NCBI RefSeq assembly: GCF_011068285.1
Contig: NZ_CP049616.1
Coordinates: forward strand, 2,026,501 to 2,090,500
Reading direction: 5' to 3'
Length of the DNA stretch: 64,000 bases
Origin: Flagellimonas oceani
Lineage (GTDB): Bacteria; Bacteroidota; Bacteroidia; Flavobacteriales; Flavobacteriaceae
The position numbers and the translations under genes were made by a program. How positions within the stretch are numbered: the stretch's first letter is position 1; each line of letters begins with the position of its first letter. A model generated the notes under the pieces. The model saw only the letters and a program-made list of their open reading frames with translations, was not told the DNA's origin and made no database searches. Of the stretch, positions 18,025-27,163 are shown one piece after another.

Positions 18025-19215
18025 ATGAAAACAGCATACATAGTAAAAGGATATAGAACAGCCGTGGGCAAAGCTCCAAAAGGACTGTTCAGGTTTAAGC
18101 GTCCAGATGAACTGGCTGCCGAAACCATCGAACACATCATGAAAGAGCTTCCTCAATTGGACAAAAAACGTATTGACGACGTTATCGTGGGAAATGCGAT
18201 GCCCGAAGCCGAACAAGGATTGAACATGGGAAGACTTATCTCGCTTATGGGTCTGGACATTGACGATGTACCTGGGGTGACCGTGAACCGCTATTGTGCC
18301 TCAGGATTGGAAACGATAGGGATTGCCACAGCCAAAATCCAAGCGGGTATGGCAGATTGCATTATCGCAGGGGGTGCCGAAAGCATGAGCTACATCCCCA
18401 TGGGAGGTTACAAGCCCACACCCGATTACGCAACGGCCAAGGAAGGACATGAAGATTATTATTGGGGCATGGGACTTACCGCCGAAGCCGTTGCCAAACA
18501 ATTCAAGGTTTCCCGGGAGGATCAAGATGTTTTTGCCTACAATTCCCATATGAAAGCGTTAAAAGCCCAAGAGGAAAATCGTTTTCAAGATCAAATAGTT
18601 CCCATTGATGTGGAGCATACTTTTGTAAATGAATCAGGCAAAAAAGAGACCAAAACCTATACCGTAAACAAGGACGAAGGACCAAGAAAAGGGACCAATA
18701 TCCCTACATTGAACAAACTAAGACCAGTTTTTGCAGAAGGAGGTAGCGTAACCGCAGGGAATTCCTCACAAATGAGCGATGGAGCGGCCTTTGTCATGGT
18801 GATGAGCGAAGAAATGGTCAAAGAACTCAATTTGGAACCCATTGCCAGATTGGTCAACTACGCTGCAGCAGGAGTAGAACCAAGAATTATGGGAATAGGG
18901 CCTGTAAAAGCCATTCCAAAAGCACTAAAACAAGCCGGAATGAAGCAGGACCAAATAGACCTTATTGAATTGAACGAAGCGTTTGCATCGCAATCATTGG
19001 CCGTTATCCGAGAATTGGGACTGAACCAAGAAATCGTGAACGTAAACGGAGGGGCCATAGCACTGGGTCACCCATTGGGATGTACCGGGGCCAAATTGTC
19101 AGTTCAGCTTTTTGATGAAATGAGAAAGCGGGACATGAAAGGCAAATACGGGATGGTCACCATGTGCGTAGGTACAGGCCAGGGTGCTGCGGGGATATTC
19201 GAGTTCCTTTCTTAA
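18025..19215 (+). CDS. Acetyl-CoA C-acyltransferase (3-ketoacyl-CoA thiolase)
   Basis: Cleaves 3-ketoacyl-CoA with CoA to acetyl-CoA and a shortened acyl-CoA, the last step of beta-oxidation. The 396-residue length is standard. The acyl-accepting cysteine is in [13 protein letters not shown] (about residue 92). The catalytic histidine is in [16 protein letters not shown] (about 352), and the second cysteine is in [14 protein letters not shown] near the end. It follows the FadB-like fusion in the MarR-headed operon, separated only by the four-helix-bundle gene and its repeats. Confidence 0.94.
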   Translation: MKTAYIVKGYRTAVGKAPKGLFRFKRPDELAAETIEHIMKELPQLDKKRIDDVIVGNAMPEAEQGLNMGRLISLMGLDIDDVPGVTVNRYCASGLETIGIATAKIQAGMADCIIAGGAESMSYIPMGGYKPTPDYATAKEGHEDYYWGMGLTAEAVAKQFKVSREDQDVFAYNSHMKALKAQEENRFQDQIVPIDVEHTFVNESGKKETKTYTVNKDEGPRKGTNIPTLNKLRPVFAEGGSVTAGNSSQMSDGAAFVMVMSEEMVKELNLEPIARLVNYAAAGVEPRIMGIGPVKAIPKALKQAGMKQDQIDLIELNEAFASQSLAVIRELGLNQEIVNVNGGAIALGHPLGCTGAKLSVQLFDEMRKRDMKGKYGMVTMCVGTGQGAAGIFEFLS

Positions 19216-19220
19216 TATTC

Positions 19221-19244
19221 GAAAAGAGATTAGAGAAAAGAGAC
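19221..19244 (+). repeat. Heptad repeat array upstream of four-helix-bundle gene 2
   Basis: Consecutive 7-bp units ending AGA, such as GAAAAGA and GATTAGA, start just after the thiolase stop. The unit differs from that around copy 1 but has the same period, and a complementary array follows the gene. Confidence 0.65.
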
Positions 19245-19252
19245 GTCCTATC

Positions 19253-19606
19253 GTGAAAAGGCATAACTATAAAAATTTGAAGATTTGGTCACTCGGTTTG
19301 GAAATTGCAAATGATATTTCTGATTTGCTACTTAATTTTCCCACTCATGAGCGATATGACTTAAGTTCCCAAATAAGCAGGTGCTCAGTTTCAATGCCAA
19401 GTAACATTGCTGAGGGATCCTCCAGAACCGATAAATCCTTCAAATATTTTATCAACGTGGCTCTAGGCTCCTCTTTTGAATTAGGCACGCAACTTTTAAT
19501 AGCTAAACATCGAAATTATATTAACACTGAAAATTTAAACAAACTTGAAGATAAAATAGAAGAATGGCAAAAGATGACGATGGGTTTTCAAAACGGATTG
19601 AAATAA
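19253..19606 (+). CDS. Four-helix-bundle protein (23S rRNA intervening-sequence protein family), copy 2
   Basis: Starting at GTG 19253 gives 118 residues; the frame opens earlier (19184) but that part overlaps the thiolase and the heptad array. The signature NLKIW, then CSVSMPSNIAEGSSR, then F-x-x-F-x-NVALGSSFELGTQL marks the same family as copy 1. The two proteins are quite divergent, so they look like separate arrivals rather than a recent local duplication. It lies between the thiolase and the acyl-CoA dehydrogenase on the same strand as the operon. Function of stand-alone members is unknown. Confidence 0.82.
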   Translation: MKRHNYKNLKIWSLGLEIANDISDLLLNFPTHERYDLSSQISRCSVSMPSNIAEGSSRTDKSFKYFINVALGSSFELGTQLLIAKHRNYINTENLNKLEDKIEEWQKMTMGFQNGLK

Positions 19607-19634
19607 GTCTTTCGTCTATTTTCTATCTTCTTTA
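19607..19634 (-). repeat. Heptad repeat array downstream of four-helix-bundle gene 2
   Basis: Four consecutive 7-bp units (for example GTCTATT and TTCTATC) begin at the base after the stop codon. On the minus strand they read with AGA cores (GATAGAA, AATAGAC), the mirror of the array at 19221-19244. Confidence 0.65.
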
Positions 19635-19646
19635 ATCATTAAAAAA

Positions 19647-21452
19647 ATGGAAACAACAGAAAAAGACATACTGAGAGGAGGTCAATTCTTGGTCAAGGAG
19701 ACCAAATGCGAGGACGTATTCACCCTGGAGGACCTCAACGAGGAACAAAAAATGATGCGCGAAAGCACCAAGGAATTTGTGGACCGTGAACTTTGGGCAC
19801 ACTGGGAGCGTTTTGAGAAAAAAGACTACGCCTACACCGAGGAATGTATGCGAAAAGCCGGCGAACTTGGCTTGCTAAGTGTGGCCGTTCCCGAAGCTTA
19901 TGGCGGTATGGGAATGGGATTTGTTTCCACCATGCTGGTCTGCGATTACATTTCGGGCGCTACGGGTTCCTTTAGTACCGCTTTTGGAGCCCACACCGGA
20001 ATTGGAACTATGCCCATCACGCTGTACGGAACCGAAGAACAAATTCAAAAATATGTGCCCAAATTGGCTACCGGCGAATGGTTCGGTGCCTATTGTTTAA
20101 CAGAACCGGGAGCAGGTTCCGATGCGAACTCGGGAAAAACGAAGGCCGTGCTTTCGGATGACGGCAAACATTACAGCATCACGGGACAGAAAATGTGGAT
20201 TTCCAATGCTGGATTCTGTAACCTTTTCATTGTTTTTGCGCGAATTGAAGATGACAAAAACATCACCGGGTTTATCGTGGAAAACGACCCGGAAAATGGA
20301 ATTTCATTGGGTGATGAGGAAAAGAAATTGGGCATTCACTCCTCCTCTACCCGACAAGTATTCTTCAACGAAACCAAGGTTCCCGTTGAAAATATGCTGT
20401 CCGAAAGAGGAAACGGTTTTAAAATCGCGATGAATGCCTTGAACGTAGGTCGTATTAAATTGGCGGCCGCTTGTTTGGAAGCGCAGCGCCGTGTTATCAG
20501 CGAAGCCACAAAATACGCCAACGAGCGTGTTCAGTTTAAAACCCCGATCATCAACTTTGGTGCCATCAAAGCAAAAATTGCAGATATGGCCACCAACGCC
20601 TATGTGGACGAAGCAGCCTGCTATCGTGCCGCAAAGAATATCGAGGACAGAATTGCCATTCGCGAAGCAAGCGGCAATCCGCACCAAGAAGCAGAGCTCA
20701 AAGGTGTAGAGGAGTATGCCATTGAATGTTCCATTTTGAAGGTAGCCGTTTCCGAGCACGTACAACATACCACGGACGAAGGCATCCAAATATTCGGGGG
20801 AATGGGCTTTAGTGCCGATACCCCAATGGAATCGGCATGGCGAGATGCCCGTATTTCCAGAATTTACGAAGGCACCAACGAAATCAATCGCATGCTTTCC
20901 GTTGGAATGTTGGTGAAGAAAGCTATGAAAGGCCATGTGGACCTTTTGGGGCCCGCCACAAAAGTGGGAGAGGAATTGATGGGCATTCCATCTTTTGACA
21001 CACCGGACTATTCCGAATTGCTGTCCGAAGAAAAAGACTTGCTTGCAAGACTGAAAAAAGTCTTTTTGATGGTCGCTGGTAGCGCCGTTCAGAAATTTGG
21101 TCCCGATTTGGAAGAACATCAAATGCTCTTGATGGCCGCTTCCGATATCTTGATTCAAATTTATATGGCGGAATCAGCCATTCTCAGAACTGAGAAAAAT
21201 GCAAAACGCTTTGGTGAAGAAGCCCAGGCAGCACAAATAGCGATGTCCAAATTGTATTTGTACAGAGCGGTTGACATCATCCAGCAAAAAGGAAAAGAAG
21301 CCATAGTTTCCTTTGCCGAAGGTGATGAACAACGAATGATGTTGATGGGACTAAAACGCTTTACCAAGTATACAAACCAACCCAATGTGGTGAAACTTAG
21401 AACGCAGATCGCCGACAAAGTTGCCGCAGATAATGGGTATACCTTTGACTAA
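19647..21452 (+). CDS. Acyl-CoA dehydrogenase, long form
   Basis: A flavoprotein catalysing the first, alpha-beta dehydrogenation step of beta-oxidation, passing electrons to ETF. At 601 residues it is the long type with a C-terminal extension after the ~380-residue core. Signature regions are GAYCLTEPGAGSDANSGKTKA (about residue 150), KMWISNAGFCNLF, and QIFGGMGFSADTPMESAWRDARISRIYEGTNEI (about residue 385). The latter carries the segments around the flavin site and the YEGTNEI helix. Last gene of the MarR-headed operon; a strong terminator follows. Confidence 0.93.
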   Translation: METTEKDILRGGQFLVKETKCEDVFTLEDLNEEQKMMRESTKEFVDRELWAHWERFEKKDYAYTEECMRKAGELGLLSVAVPEAYGGMGMGFVSTMLVCDYISGATGSFSTAFGAHTGIGTMPITLYGTEEQIQKYVPKLATGEWFGAYCLTEPGAGSDANSGKTKAVLSDDGKHYSITGQKMWISNAGFCNLFIVFARIEDDKNITGFIVENDPENGISLGDEEKKLGIHSSSTRQVFFNETKVPVENMLSERGNGFKIAMNALNVGRIKLAAACLEAQRRVISEATKYANERVQFKTPIINFGAIKAKIADMATNAYVDEAACYRAAKNIEDRIAIREASGNPHQEAELKGVEEYAIECSILKVAVSEHVQHTTDEGIQIFGGMGFSADTPMESAWRDARISRIYEGTNEINRMLSVGMLVKKAMKGHVDLLGPATKVGEELMGIPSFDTPDYSELLSEEKDLLARLKKVFLMVAGSAVQKFGPDLEEHQMLLMAASDILIQIYMAESAILRTEKNAKRFGEEAQAAQIAMSKLYLYRAVDIIQQKGKEAIVSFAEGDEQRMMLMGLKRFTKYTNQPNVVKLRTQIADKVAADNGYTFD

Positions 21453-21489
21453 TTCAAATAAGTGTTGGGATAAAACCCACTTGGATTTG

Positions 21490-21516
21490 AAAACGCCCCG
21501 ATCGGGGCGTTTTTTA
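21490..21516 (+). terminator. Terminator of the fatty acid degradation operon
   Basis: A perfect 24-nt palindrome (21490-21513) with a GC-rich CGCCCCGA/TCGGGGCG core has A on the left and a run of T on the right. It lies 38 nt after the acyl-CoA dehydrogenase stop and may also serve the convergent GH15 gene. Confidence 0.9.
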
Positions 21517-21522
21517 TTTTAT

Positions 21523-23322
21523 TTATTTGATGGACTCCAGTATTCGCTCGTCCTTTTGCTTAGTGGAAAAATTAATCGCACACTCAATAAGGGCCAAATG
21601 CGAGTAAGCTTGTGGGAAATTGCCCAACAAACGTTTTGTTTTAAAGTCGATGTCCTCGCTGAACAATCCCAAATGGTTACTGTAACCCAACAAACGCTCA
21701 AAATGTTCCAGGGCCTTTTCTTCTTCCCCTATTTTAAAGAGGGCATTGATGAACCAGAACGTACAAATGGTAAATGAGGATGAGGGCAATCCAAAATCAT
21801 CTTCGTTTTTGTAACGATATAAAAGACCGTCATTGCTCAAACCTTCTTCAATAGCCTTTACAGTGCTCACATATTTGGGGTCGCGCGGATGGATAAACCC
21901 ATAAGGCTCCATCAATAAAACGGATGCATCCAAATGTCTGGACCCATAGCTCTGTACAAATGCATTGATGTCACTGTTCCATGCATTTTCATGGATGTCA
22001 TCCTTTATCTTCTGTTCAAGCGCTGTCCACCGTTCCAGTTTTCGTGTTTTCCCGAACATTTTGGCCACTTTTATGGCTCTATCTAGTGCGACCCAACATA
22101 GGACCTTGGAAAACGTGAAGTGTTTGTCCTCACCTCGGAACTCCCAAATACCCTTGTCCGGTTCTTCCCAGTGTTTGCCAACGATCCACACAATACCCTT
22201 GGTAATGCTCCAAAGCTCTTCCACATTTTCAATGTCGTTGCTAAAATTTTTCAACTGCTCGTAGATCACATCCATCAATATTCCGTAGATATCGTTCTGC
22301 TTTTGCATGTAGGCCGCATTGCCCACACGAACAGGTTTAGACCCTTTATAGCCGTCCAAATGGCCCAAGGTTATTTCCGTCAGCTTTTTTTCCTTGTTGA
22401 TACCGTACATGATCTGGAGCTTCTCGTCCTTATCGGGCATCAAATCAATAATAAACTGAAGGTAACGCTTGGCCGAATTTTTATGGCCCAGTTCGGAAAC
22501 CACCTTGATCACCATCGATGCATCCCTGATCCAGCAAAAGCGATAATCCCAGTTCCTGACCTCACCAATAGTCTCGGGAAGCGATGTGGTCGCAGCCGCA
22601 AGCACAGCACCGGTTTTATCGTAGGTCAACATTTTAAGGGTAATGGCGCTTCGGATAATTTCATCCTTGAACTTTTGGTAATCCGGAGTCTTTGCAGACC
22701 AATCCAACCAATACACTTTGGTGCGTTCCAGTTCCAGCCCCATTTTTTCCGTGGTCGGCTTCAATATCTTTTCATTGTATCTGATCAAGAAATAGCCATC
22801 TTCCTTAAGGGTTATCTCTTCACCCTTAAGAACCGCCTCCTTGTCAAAAGAAGTGTATAGAAAAAGTGTATCGTATTTTAATTTATGGGTAAGGCTGGCC
22901 ACAAAGTCCTCTTTTACAAAATGCTTGGTCTCTCCCAGGCCATATTCCAGTTTAGGGTCGTATTTGACCGTGAACTTTGGTGATCCCGACACATATTTCA
23001 CATACCGGATAATTTCTGGCTGTGCCTTATATTTTCCGTTCATTTTATGATGGCGGGGCATAAAATCCTGTAGTTCAAAAATATTGTCGCCATCGGTAAA
23101 TCGGGTCACCAAAATGGCCGTATTTTTATAATAAGATTGTTGTACCGTATAATCACCTTTTGGATGAATCTCAAAACTGCCGCCCTTTTGCTCATCCAAG
23201 AGTTTGGCAAATATCGATGTGGAGTCAAATTGTGGCAAACAGCACCAGTCAATAGAACCTTCTTTGGAAATCAATGCCGCACTCCTGCAATTTCCTATAA
23301 TTCCGTAATTCAAATTATCCAT
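21523..23322 (-). CDS. Glycoside hydrolase family 15 (glucoamylase or trehalase type)
   Basis: A cytoplasmic protein of 599 residues without a signal peptide. It begins NYGIIGNCRSAALISKEGSIDWCCLPQFDS, the conserved start of the bacterial GH15 group, with an N-terminal beta-sandwich (to about 220) and an alpha/alpha barrel after it. Signature segments include ETIGEVRNWDYRFCWIRDASMVI and WEFRGEDKHFTFSKVLCWVALDRA, the second bearing the usual acidic residue. It is divergent from the OtsA-OtsB fusion, 103 nt apart. Since GH15 trehalases are known in actinobacteria and archaea, trehalose hydrolysis is the likely role; glucan hydrolysis is the alternative. Confidence 0.85.
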   Translation of the reverse strand: MDNLNYGIIGNCRSAALISKEGSIDWCCLPQFDSTSIFAKLLDEQKGGSFEIHPKGDYTVQQSYYKNTAILVTRFTDGDNIFELQDFMPRHHKMNGKYKAQPEIIRYVKYVSGSPKFTVKYDPKLEYGLGETKHFVKEDFVASLTHKLKYDTLFLYTSFDKEAVLKGEEITLKEDGYFLIRYNEKILKPTTEKMGLELERTKVYWLDWSAKTPDYQKFKDEIIRSAITLKMLTYDKTGAVLAAATTSLPETIGEVRNWDYRFCWIRDASMVIKVVSELGHKNSAKRYLQFIIDLMPDKDEKLQIMYGINKEKKLTEITLGHLDGYKGSKPVRVGNAAYMQKQNDIYGILMDVIYEQLKNFSNDIENVEELWSITKGIVWIVGKHWEEPDKGIWEFRGEDKHFTFSKVLCWVALDRAIKVAKMFGKTRKLERWTALEQKIKDDIHENAWNSDINAFVQSYGSRHLDASVLLMEPYGFIHPRDPKYVSTVKAIEEGLSNDGLLYRYKNEDDFGLPSSSFTICTFWFINALFKIGEEEKALEHFERLLGYSNHLGLFSEDIDFKTKRLLGNFPQAYSHLALIECAINFSTKQKDERILESIK

Positions 23323-23425
23323 AGCTCAAAAATTCTCAAAAGGGTTAGAATGAATTGGTTTTACGCTCGAATTTCCCGATTTTTAAAGAAACAAAAAATT
23401 AAAACACGTCAAAACTTATCCTTTT

Positions 23426-25636
23426 ATGGGCAAAACTATCATAATCTCAAATCGATTACCCGTTCAGTTACAAATTAGCAATGGAACACTTAATGCAATA
23501 CCAAGTGTTGGCGGTTTGGCCACTGGGATGAAATCCGTGCACAGTGGAGGTGAAAGTCTATGGATCGGTTGGTCCGGATTAACCGACGAAGATACCCCCG
23601 AGGAACTGGAGGATGATATTGACAAAGCACTAAAAGAACATGGCTGTGCCAAAGTAAAGCTTAATTCCGATGAAATAGATGGTTTTTACTACGGCTTTAG
23701 CAATAGGACCATTTGGCCCTTGTTTCACTATTTTTTGAAATATTCCGAGTTTGAACTGAATTATTGGGACACCTACAAGGCCGTAAACCAAAAGTTTGCA
23801 GATGCCATCATCGAGAATTCCGATGAGGACGATACCATTTGGGTACACGATTACCAATTGATGCTCGTACCTCAAATGGTACGCGAAAAGCGCCCCAATA
23901 CCACCATTGGTTTCTTTTTGCACATTCCATTTCCTTCTTTCGAAATTTTCCGAACACTGCCTTGGCGCGATGAGATCCTGGAAGGATTGTTGGGCTCGGA
24001 TCTTATCGGTTTCCACACCTACGACTACGAAAGGCACTTTTTGAGTTCGGTGCGAAGACTGCTCGGACTGGACGTAAGTTTTAATGAGATCTACCTCGAC
24101 AACAGGGTCATAAAAGTGGATTCCTTCCCTATGGGTATAGATTATAAAAAGTTTAGGGATGCGGCACTCTCACACGACTCCAAAAGCAATGAAGAACGAA
24201 GCGACCTACAAGTTCGCTTGGACAACCACAAGGCCTCAACACCAGACGCAAAGCTCATCCTATCCATAGATCGATTGGATTACAGTAAGGGAATCGCAAA
24301 GCGCATCAATGCCTTTGAATATTTCCTTCAAAAATACCCGGAATACAAAGAAAAAGTCAGGTTGATCATTTTGGCCGTGCCCTCCCGCTCCAATGTGCCG
24401 CAATATCAATTATTAAAAAGAGAGGTCGATGAATTGGTCGGTAGAATCAATGGCGAACTGTCCACCGTGAACTGGACGCCGATTTGGTATTTCTACCGTT
24501 CCCTGCCCTTTGAAAGCTTGATTGATCTCTACACCTCTAGCGATATTGCCTGGCTCACCCCTTTGCGCGATGGTATGAACTTGGTGGCAAAGGAATACAT
24601 TGCTACACGAACGGATAAATCCGGGGTGCTGATTTTGAGCGAAATGGCAGGTTCCGCTTACGAAATGAACGAAGCATTGTTGATCAACCCCAACAACTTT
24701 GAGCAACAAGCGGATACACTCAAAAGAGCCTTTAACATGCCCATGGAAGAGCAAGTTTCCCGAAACACCTTTCTGCAAAAAAGACTGGAGCGCTACAACG
24801 TGGAAGTCTGGGCCAATGAGTTTATGAGATCCCTTAAGGAAAAAAGGGATTTGGGCAAGGCGTTTATCTCCGAAAAAATGTCTTCAGAAATCCTTTTATC
24901 CATGGAAGAATCATATTTCAAATCCAAAAAAAGACTATTGTTCTTGGATTATGATGGGACTTTGGCCGGATTTCACAAAGATCCTCAACAAGCCTCTCCA
25001 GATGAAGAACTATATGAACTCCTGGATAAATTGCACCAACAGGAAAACACCACTATGTTCTTGATCAGTGGTCGCGATAAGGAAACCTTTACGCGCTGGT
25101 TCCTTGAGAAAAAATACAATATGATCGTAGAACACGGGGTATGGATTTCCAGAAATGGGGAAGCATTCAAAATGTTGGAACAGGTAAAAGGCGATTGGAT
25201 GAGCAAAATAAGGCCCGTACTGGAATCCTTTGTGGACAGGACGCCCGGCTCGTTTATCGAGGAAAAAAACTATTCCTTGGCTTGGCACTACCGAAATACC
25301 GATCCCGACTTTGGGGAAAAAAGAGCCACAGAGTTGAATACCGTTTTGCGTAGTTTAATAGGTAATGACGATATTAGCGTTCTTAACGGAAACAAGGTCA
25401 TGGAAATAAAGAACAGCAACGTGAACAAAGGTAGGGCTGCCACCAGAATGTTGAGCGAAGATGATTACGACTTTGTATTTGCCATAGGTGACGACTGGAC
25501 CGATGAATTTATGTTCCAAGAGCTACCAGATTCGGCAATTACCGTTAAGGTCGGACTTAAAAAAACCCAAGCCAAATACCATGTGGAAAACACTGCAAGG
25601 GTTAGGCAGCTTTTAAAACGTTTTACAAAACCATGA
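23426..25636 (+). CDS. otsAB: Bifunctional trehalose-6-phosphate synthase/phosphatase (OtsA-OtsB fusion)
   Basis: A 736-residue fusion making trehalose from UDP-glucose and glucose-6-phosphate in two steps. Residues 1-460 are the GT20 synthase: SNRLPVQL at the start, IWVHDYQLMLVP near 143, GFFLHIPFPS, and SIDRLDYSKGIAKRI near 290. Residues about 490-736 are the HAD-type phosphatase: nucleophile motif FLDYDGTLAG, ISGRDKETF, and GDDWTDEFMF near 690. Fused enzymes of this order occur in many Bacteroidota and in plants and yeast. The divergent GH15 gene suggests a synthesis/breakdown pair for osmoprotection. It overlaps the next gene by 4 nt (ATGA). Confidence 0.95.
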   Translation: MGKTIIISNRLPVQLQISNGTLNAIPSVGGLATGMKSVHSGGESLWIGWSGLTDEDTPEELEDDIDKALKEHGCAKVKLNSDEIDGFYYGFSNRTIWPLFHYFLKYSEFELNYWDTYKAVNQKFADAIIENSDEDDTIWVHDYQLMLVPQMVREKRPNTTIGFFLHIPFPSFEIFRTLPWRDEILEGLLGSDLIGFHTYDYERHFLSSVRRLLGLDVSFNEIYLDNRVIKVDSFPMGIDYKKFRDAALSHDSKSNEERSDLQVRLDNHKASTPDAKLILSIDRLDYSKGIAKRINAFEYFLQKYPEYKEKVRLIILAVPSRSNVPQYQLLKREVDELVGRINGELSTVNWTPIWYFYRSLPFESLIDLYTSSDIAWLTPLRDGMNLVAKEYIATRTDKSGVLILSEMAGSAYEMNEALLINPNNFEQQADTLKRAFNMPMEEQVSRNTFLQKRLERYNVEVWANEFMRSLKEKRDLGKAFISEKMSSEILLSMEESYFKSKKRLLFLDYDGTLAGFHKDPQQASPDEELYELLDKLHQQENTTMFLISGRDKETFTRWFLEKKYNMIVEHGVWISRNGEAFKMLEQVKGDWMSKIRPVLESFVDRTPGSFIEEKNYSLAWHYRNTDPDFGEKRATELNTVLRSLIGNDDISVLNGNKVMEIKNSNVNKGRAATRMLSEDDYDFVFAIGDDWTDEFMFQELPDSAITVKVGLKKTQAKYHVENTARVRQLLKRFTKP

Positions 25637-27159
25637 CACGAGCGATTTTCATTATTTGCTTTTTGCTTACAAGCATCCAAATTTCTGCCCAGACCGAAAC
25701 AGAGGTCTACCTTTTTGATTTGGAACTGAATAATGGAAAACCCGTATTGACCAACCCAAAAAATATATCCAACAACCCGGGGTACGACAACCAACCTTCT
25801 TTTTGGGACAATGGCAGTGTTCTATTTGCATCCAATCGGCAAGATCAAACGGATGTTCTTCAATTTAATGTGAATGAAGGAAGTACATCCTCTTGGCTGA
25901 CCTATACCACGGCAGGCAGCGAATACTCTCCGCTCCGTATCCCCGGAGAAAATGCAATTTCGGCCATCCGGTTGGATGTGGACGGATTGCAACGTTTATA
26001 CAGATATGATTTTAAAACCAGTGAATCCAGCCCGATAACCGATTTAAAAATTGGCTATCACGTTTGGTACAACAAGCATATTTTGATTGCAACGGTCTTG
26101 GTGGAAAACCGCATGGATTTAAAGATCATCAATTTGGAAGACAATACCCAAAAAACGGTTTATCAAAATGTGGGACGGTCGCTGCACAACATACCCGGCA
26201 CCGATTTGGTGAGCTTTATCGGCAAAAAGAACAATGCTTGGGAAATTTTGTCCCTTGACCCCATTACGGGAGAATCCAAAAAAATTACAAACACCTACGA
26301 TAAAGAAGAGGATATTTGCTGGTTGAACGAAAATATCATTATCACCGGGGCCGGCAAAAAACTTTTGATGCTGGACATTGATTCTGAAAATCCCGATTGG
26401 GAAACTATCATCGAATTTCCGCAGGAAGAAATCAACAATATTAGTCGAATTGCCATTAGCCCCAACGGCAAACGCTTGGCCTTTGTGGCTGAGGAATCTC
26501 CTGCCAAAATCATTCAAAAACAAGTACGATCGTTTAACAACAGGGATTTGGATGCCTTTGTCTCATGTTTTGCAGAAAATGTGCAGGTCAGCCGTTTTCC
26601 TAACGAGAAAATGTATCAGGGCAGCGACAAAATGAGGGAGAATTATGAACGGTTTTTTGAAAACGTCAAATCCTCGAGCGTGGAAGTCGTTAACCGAATC
26701 GTAGTAGGAAACACGGTTATCGATGAGGAAGTTACCAAGGTTGATGGCAGGGACGGTCGCCAAGTGGCCATTTACCAAGTGGCCAATGGGACTATTTCCT
26801 CGATGACCTTTATTTTTCCCGATGGCCCGTTGACCGATGCCGAGAGCATAGTTCAAGAACAGCTGGATGCATATAACAAAAGGGATTTGGATGCTTTTGC
26901 GGACACCTATTCGCAGGGTATAGAACTCTATCAATATCCGAACAAGCTCAACTCAAAAGGCCTTTCAAAATTAAAGCAACAATACGGTTCATTTTTTGAG
27001 AGCACACCGGATTTGAACTGTGAGATAGTAAACAGGATCGTAATCGGAAACAAGGTTATTGACCATGAGTCCGTAACCGTAAACGGAAGCGTTTTTAAGG
27101 CCATCGCCATTTACGAAGTAACGAACGGAGAAATCGCGAAGGTCACGTTTATTCAATAA
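25633..27159 (+). CDS. Exported TolB-like propeller protein with two SnoaL-like domains
   Basis: A 508-residue protein with a signal peptide (about 20 residues, ending ISAQ). Residues about 25-290 form TolB/WD40-like propeller blades, for example QPSFWDNGSVLFAS and RIAISPNGKRLAFV. Two tandem copies of an NTF2/SnoaL-like domain follow (about 293-398 and 402-508). Copy 1 begins QVRSFNNRDLDAFVSCFAENV and copy 2 QLDAYNKRDLDAFADTYSQGI, and both contain NRIV-x-GN-x-VID, showing an internal duplication. Translation is coupled to otsAB by the ATGA overlap. Ligand or activity unknown. Confidence 0.75.
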   Translation: MTRAIFIICFLLTSIQISAQTETEVYLFDLELNNGKPVLTNPKNISNNPGYDNQPSFWDNGSVLFASNRQDQTDVLQFNVNEGSTSSWLTYTTAGSEYSPLRIPGENAISAIRLDVDGLQRLYRYDFKTSESSPITDLKIGYHVWYNKHILIATVLVENRMDLKIINLEDNTQKTVYQNVGRSLHNIPGTDLVSFIGKKNNAWEILSLDPITGESKKITNTYDKEEDICWLNENIIITGAGKKLLMLDIDSENPDWETIIEFPQEEINNISRIAISPNGKRLAFVAEESPAKIIQKQVRSFNNRDLDAFVSCFAENVQVSRFPNEKMYQGSDKMRENYERFFENVKSSSVEVVNRIVVGNTVIDEEVTKVDGRDGRQVAIYQVANGTISSMTFIFPDGPLTDAESIVQEQLDAYNKRDLDAFADTYSQGIELYQYPNKLNSKGLSKLKQQYGSFFESTPDLNCEIVNRIVIGNKVIDHESVTVNGSVFKAIAIYEVTNGEIAKVTFIQ

Positions 27160-27163
27160 CCCA

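Noticed and set aside
17640..19606. The four-helix-bundle genes as part of a 23S rRNA intervening sequence
   Set aside because: No rRNA sequence is found near them; they lie among protein-coding genes of the beta-oxidation operon.
17603..19634. A diversity-generating retroelement around the Avd-like four-helix-bundle genes
   Set aside because: No reverse transcriptase gene and no variable/template repeat pair with A-specific differences is present. Family resemblance alone is not enough.
20304..21158. 284-codon minus-strand frame inside the acyl-CoA dehydrogenase gene
   Set aside because: Antisense of clearly functional ACAD motifs; no signal, domain or promoter of its own.
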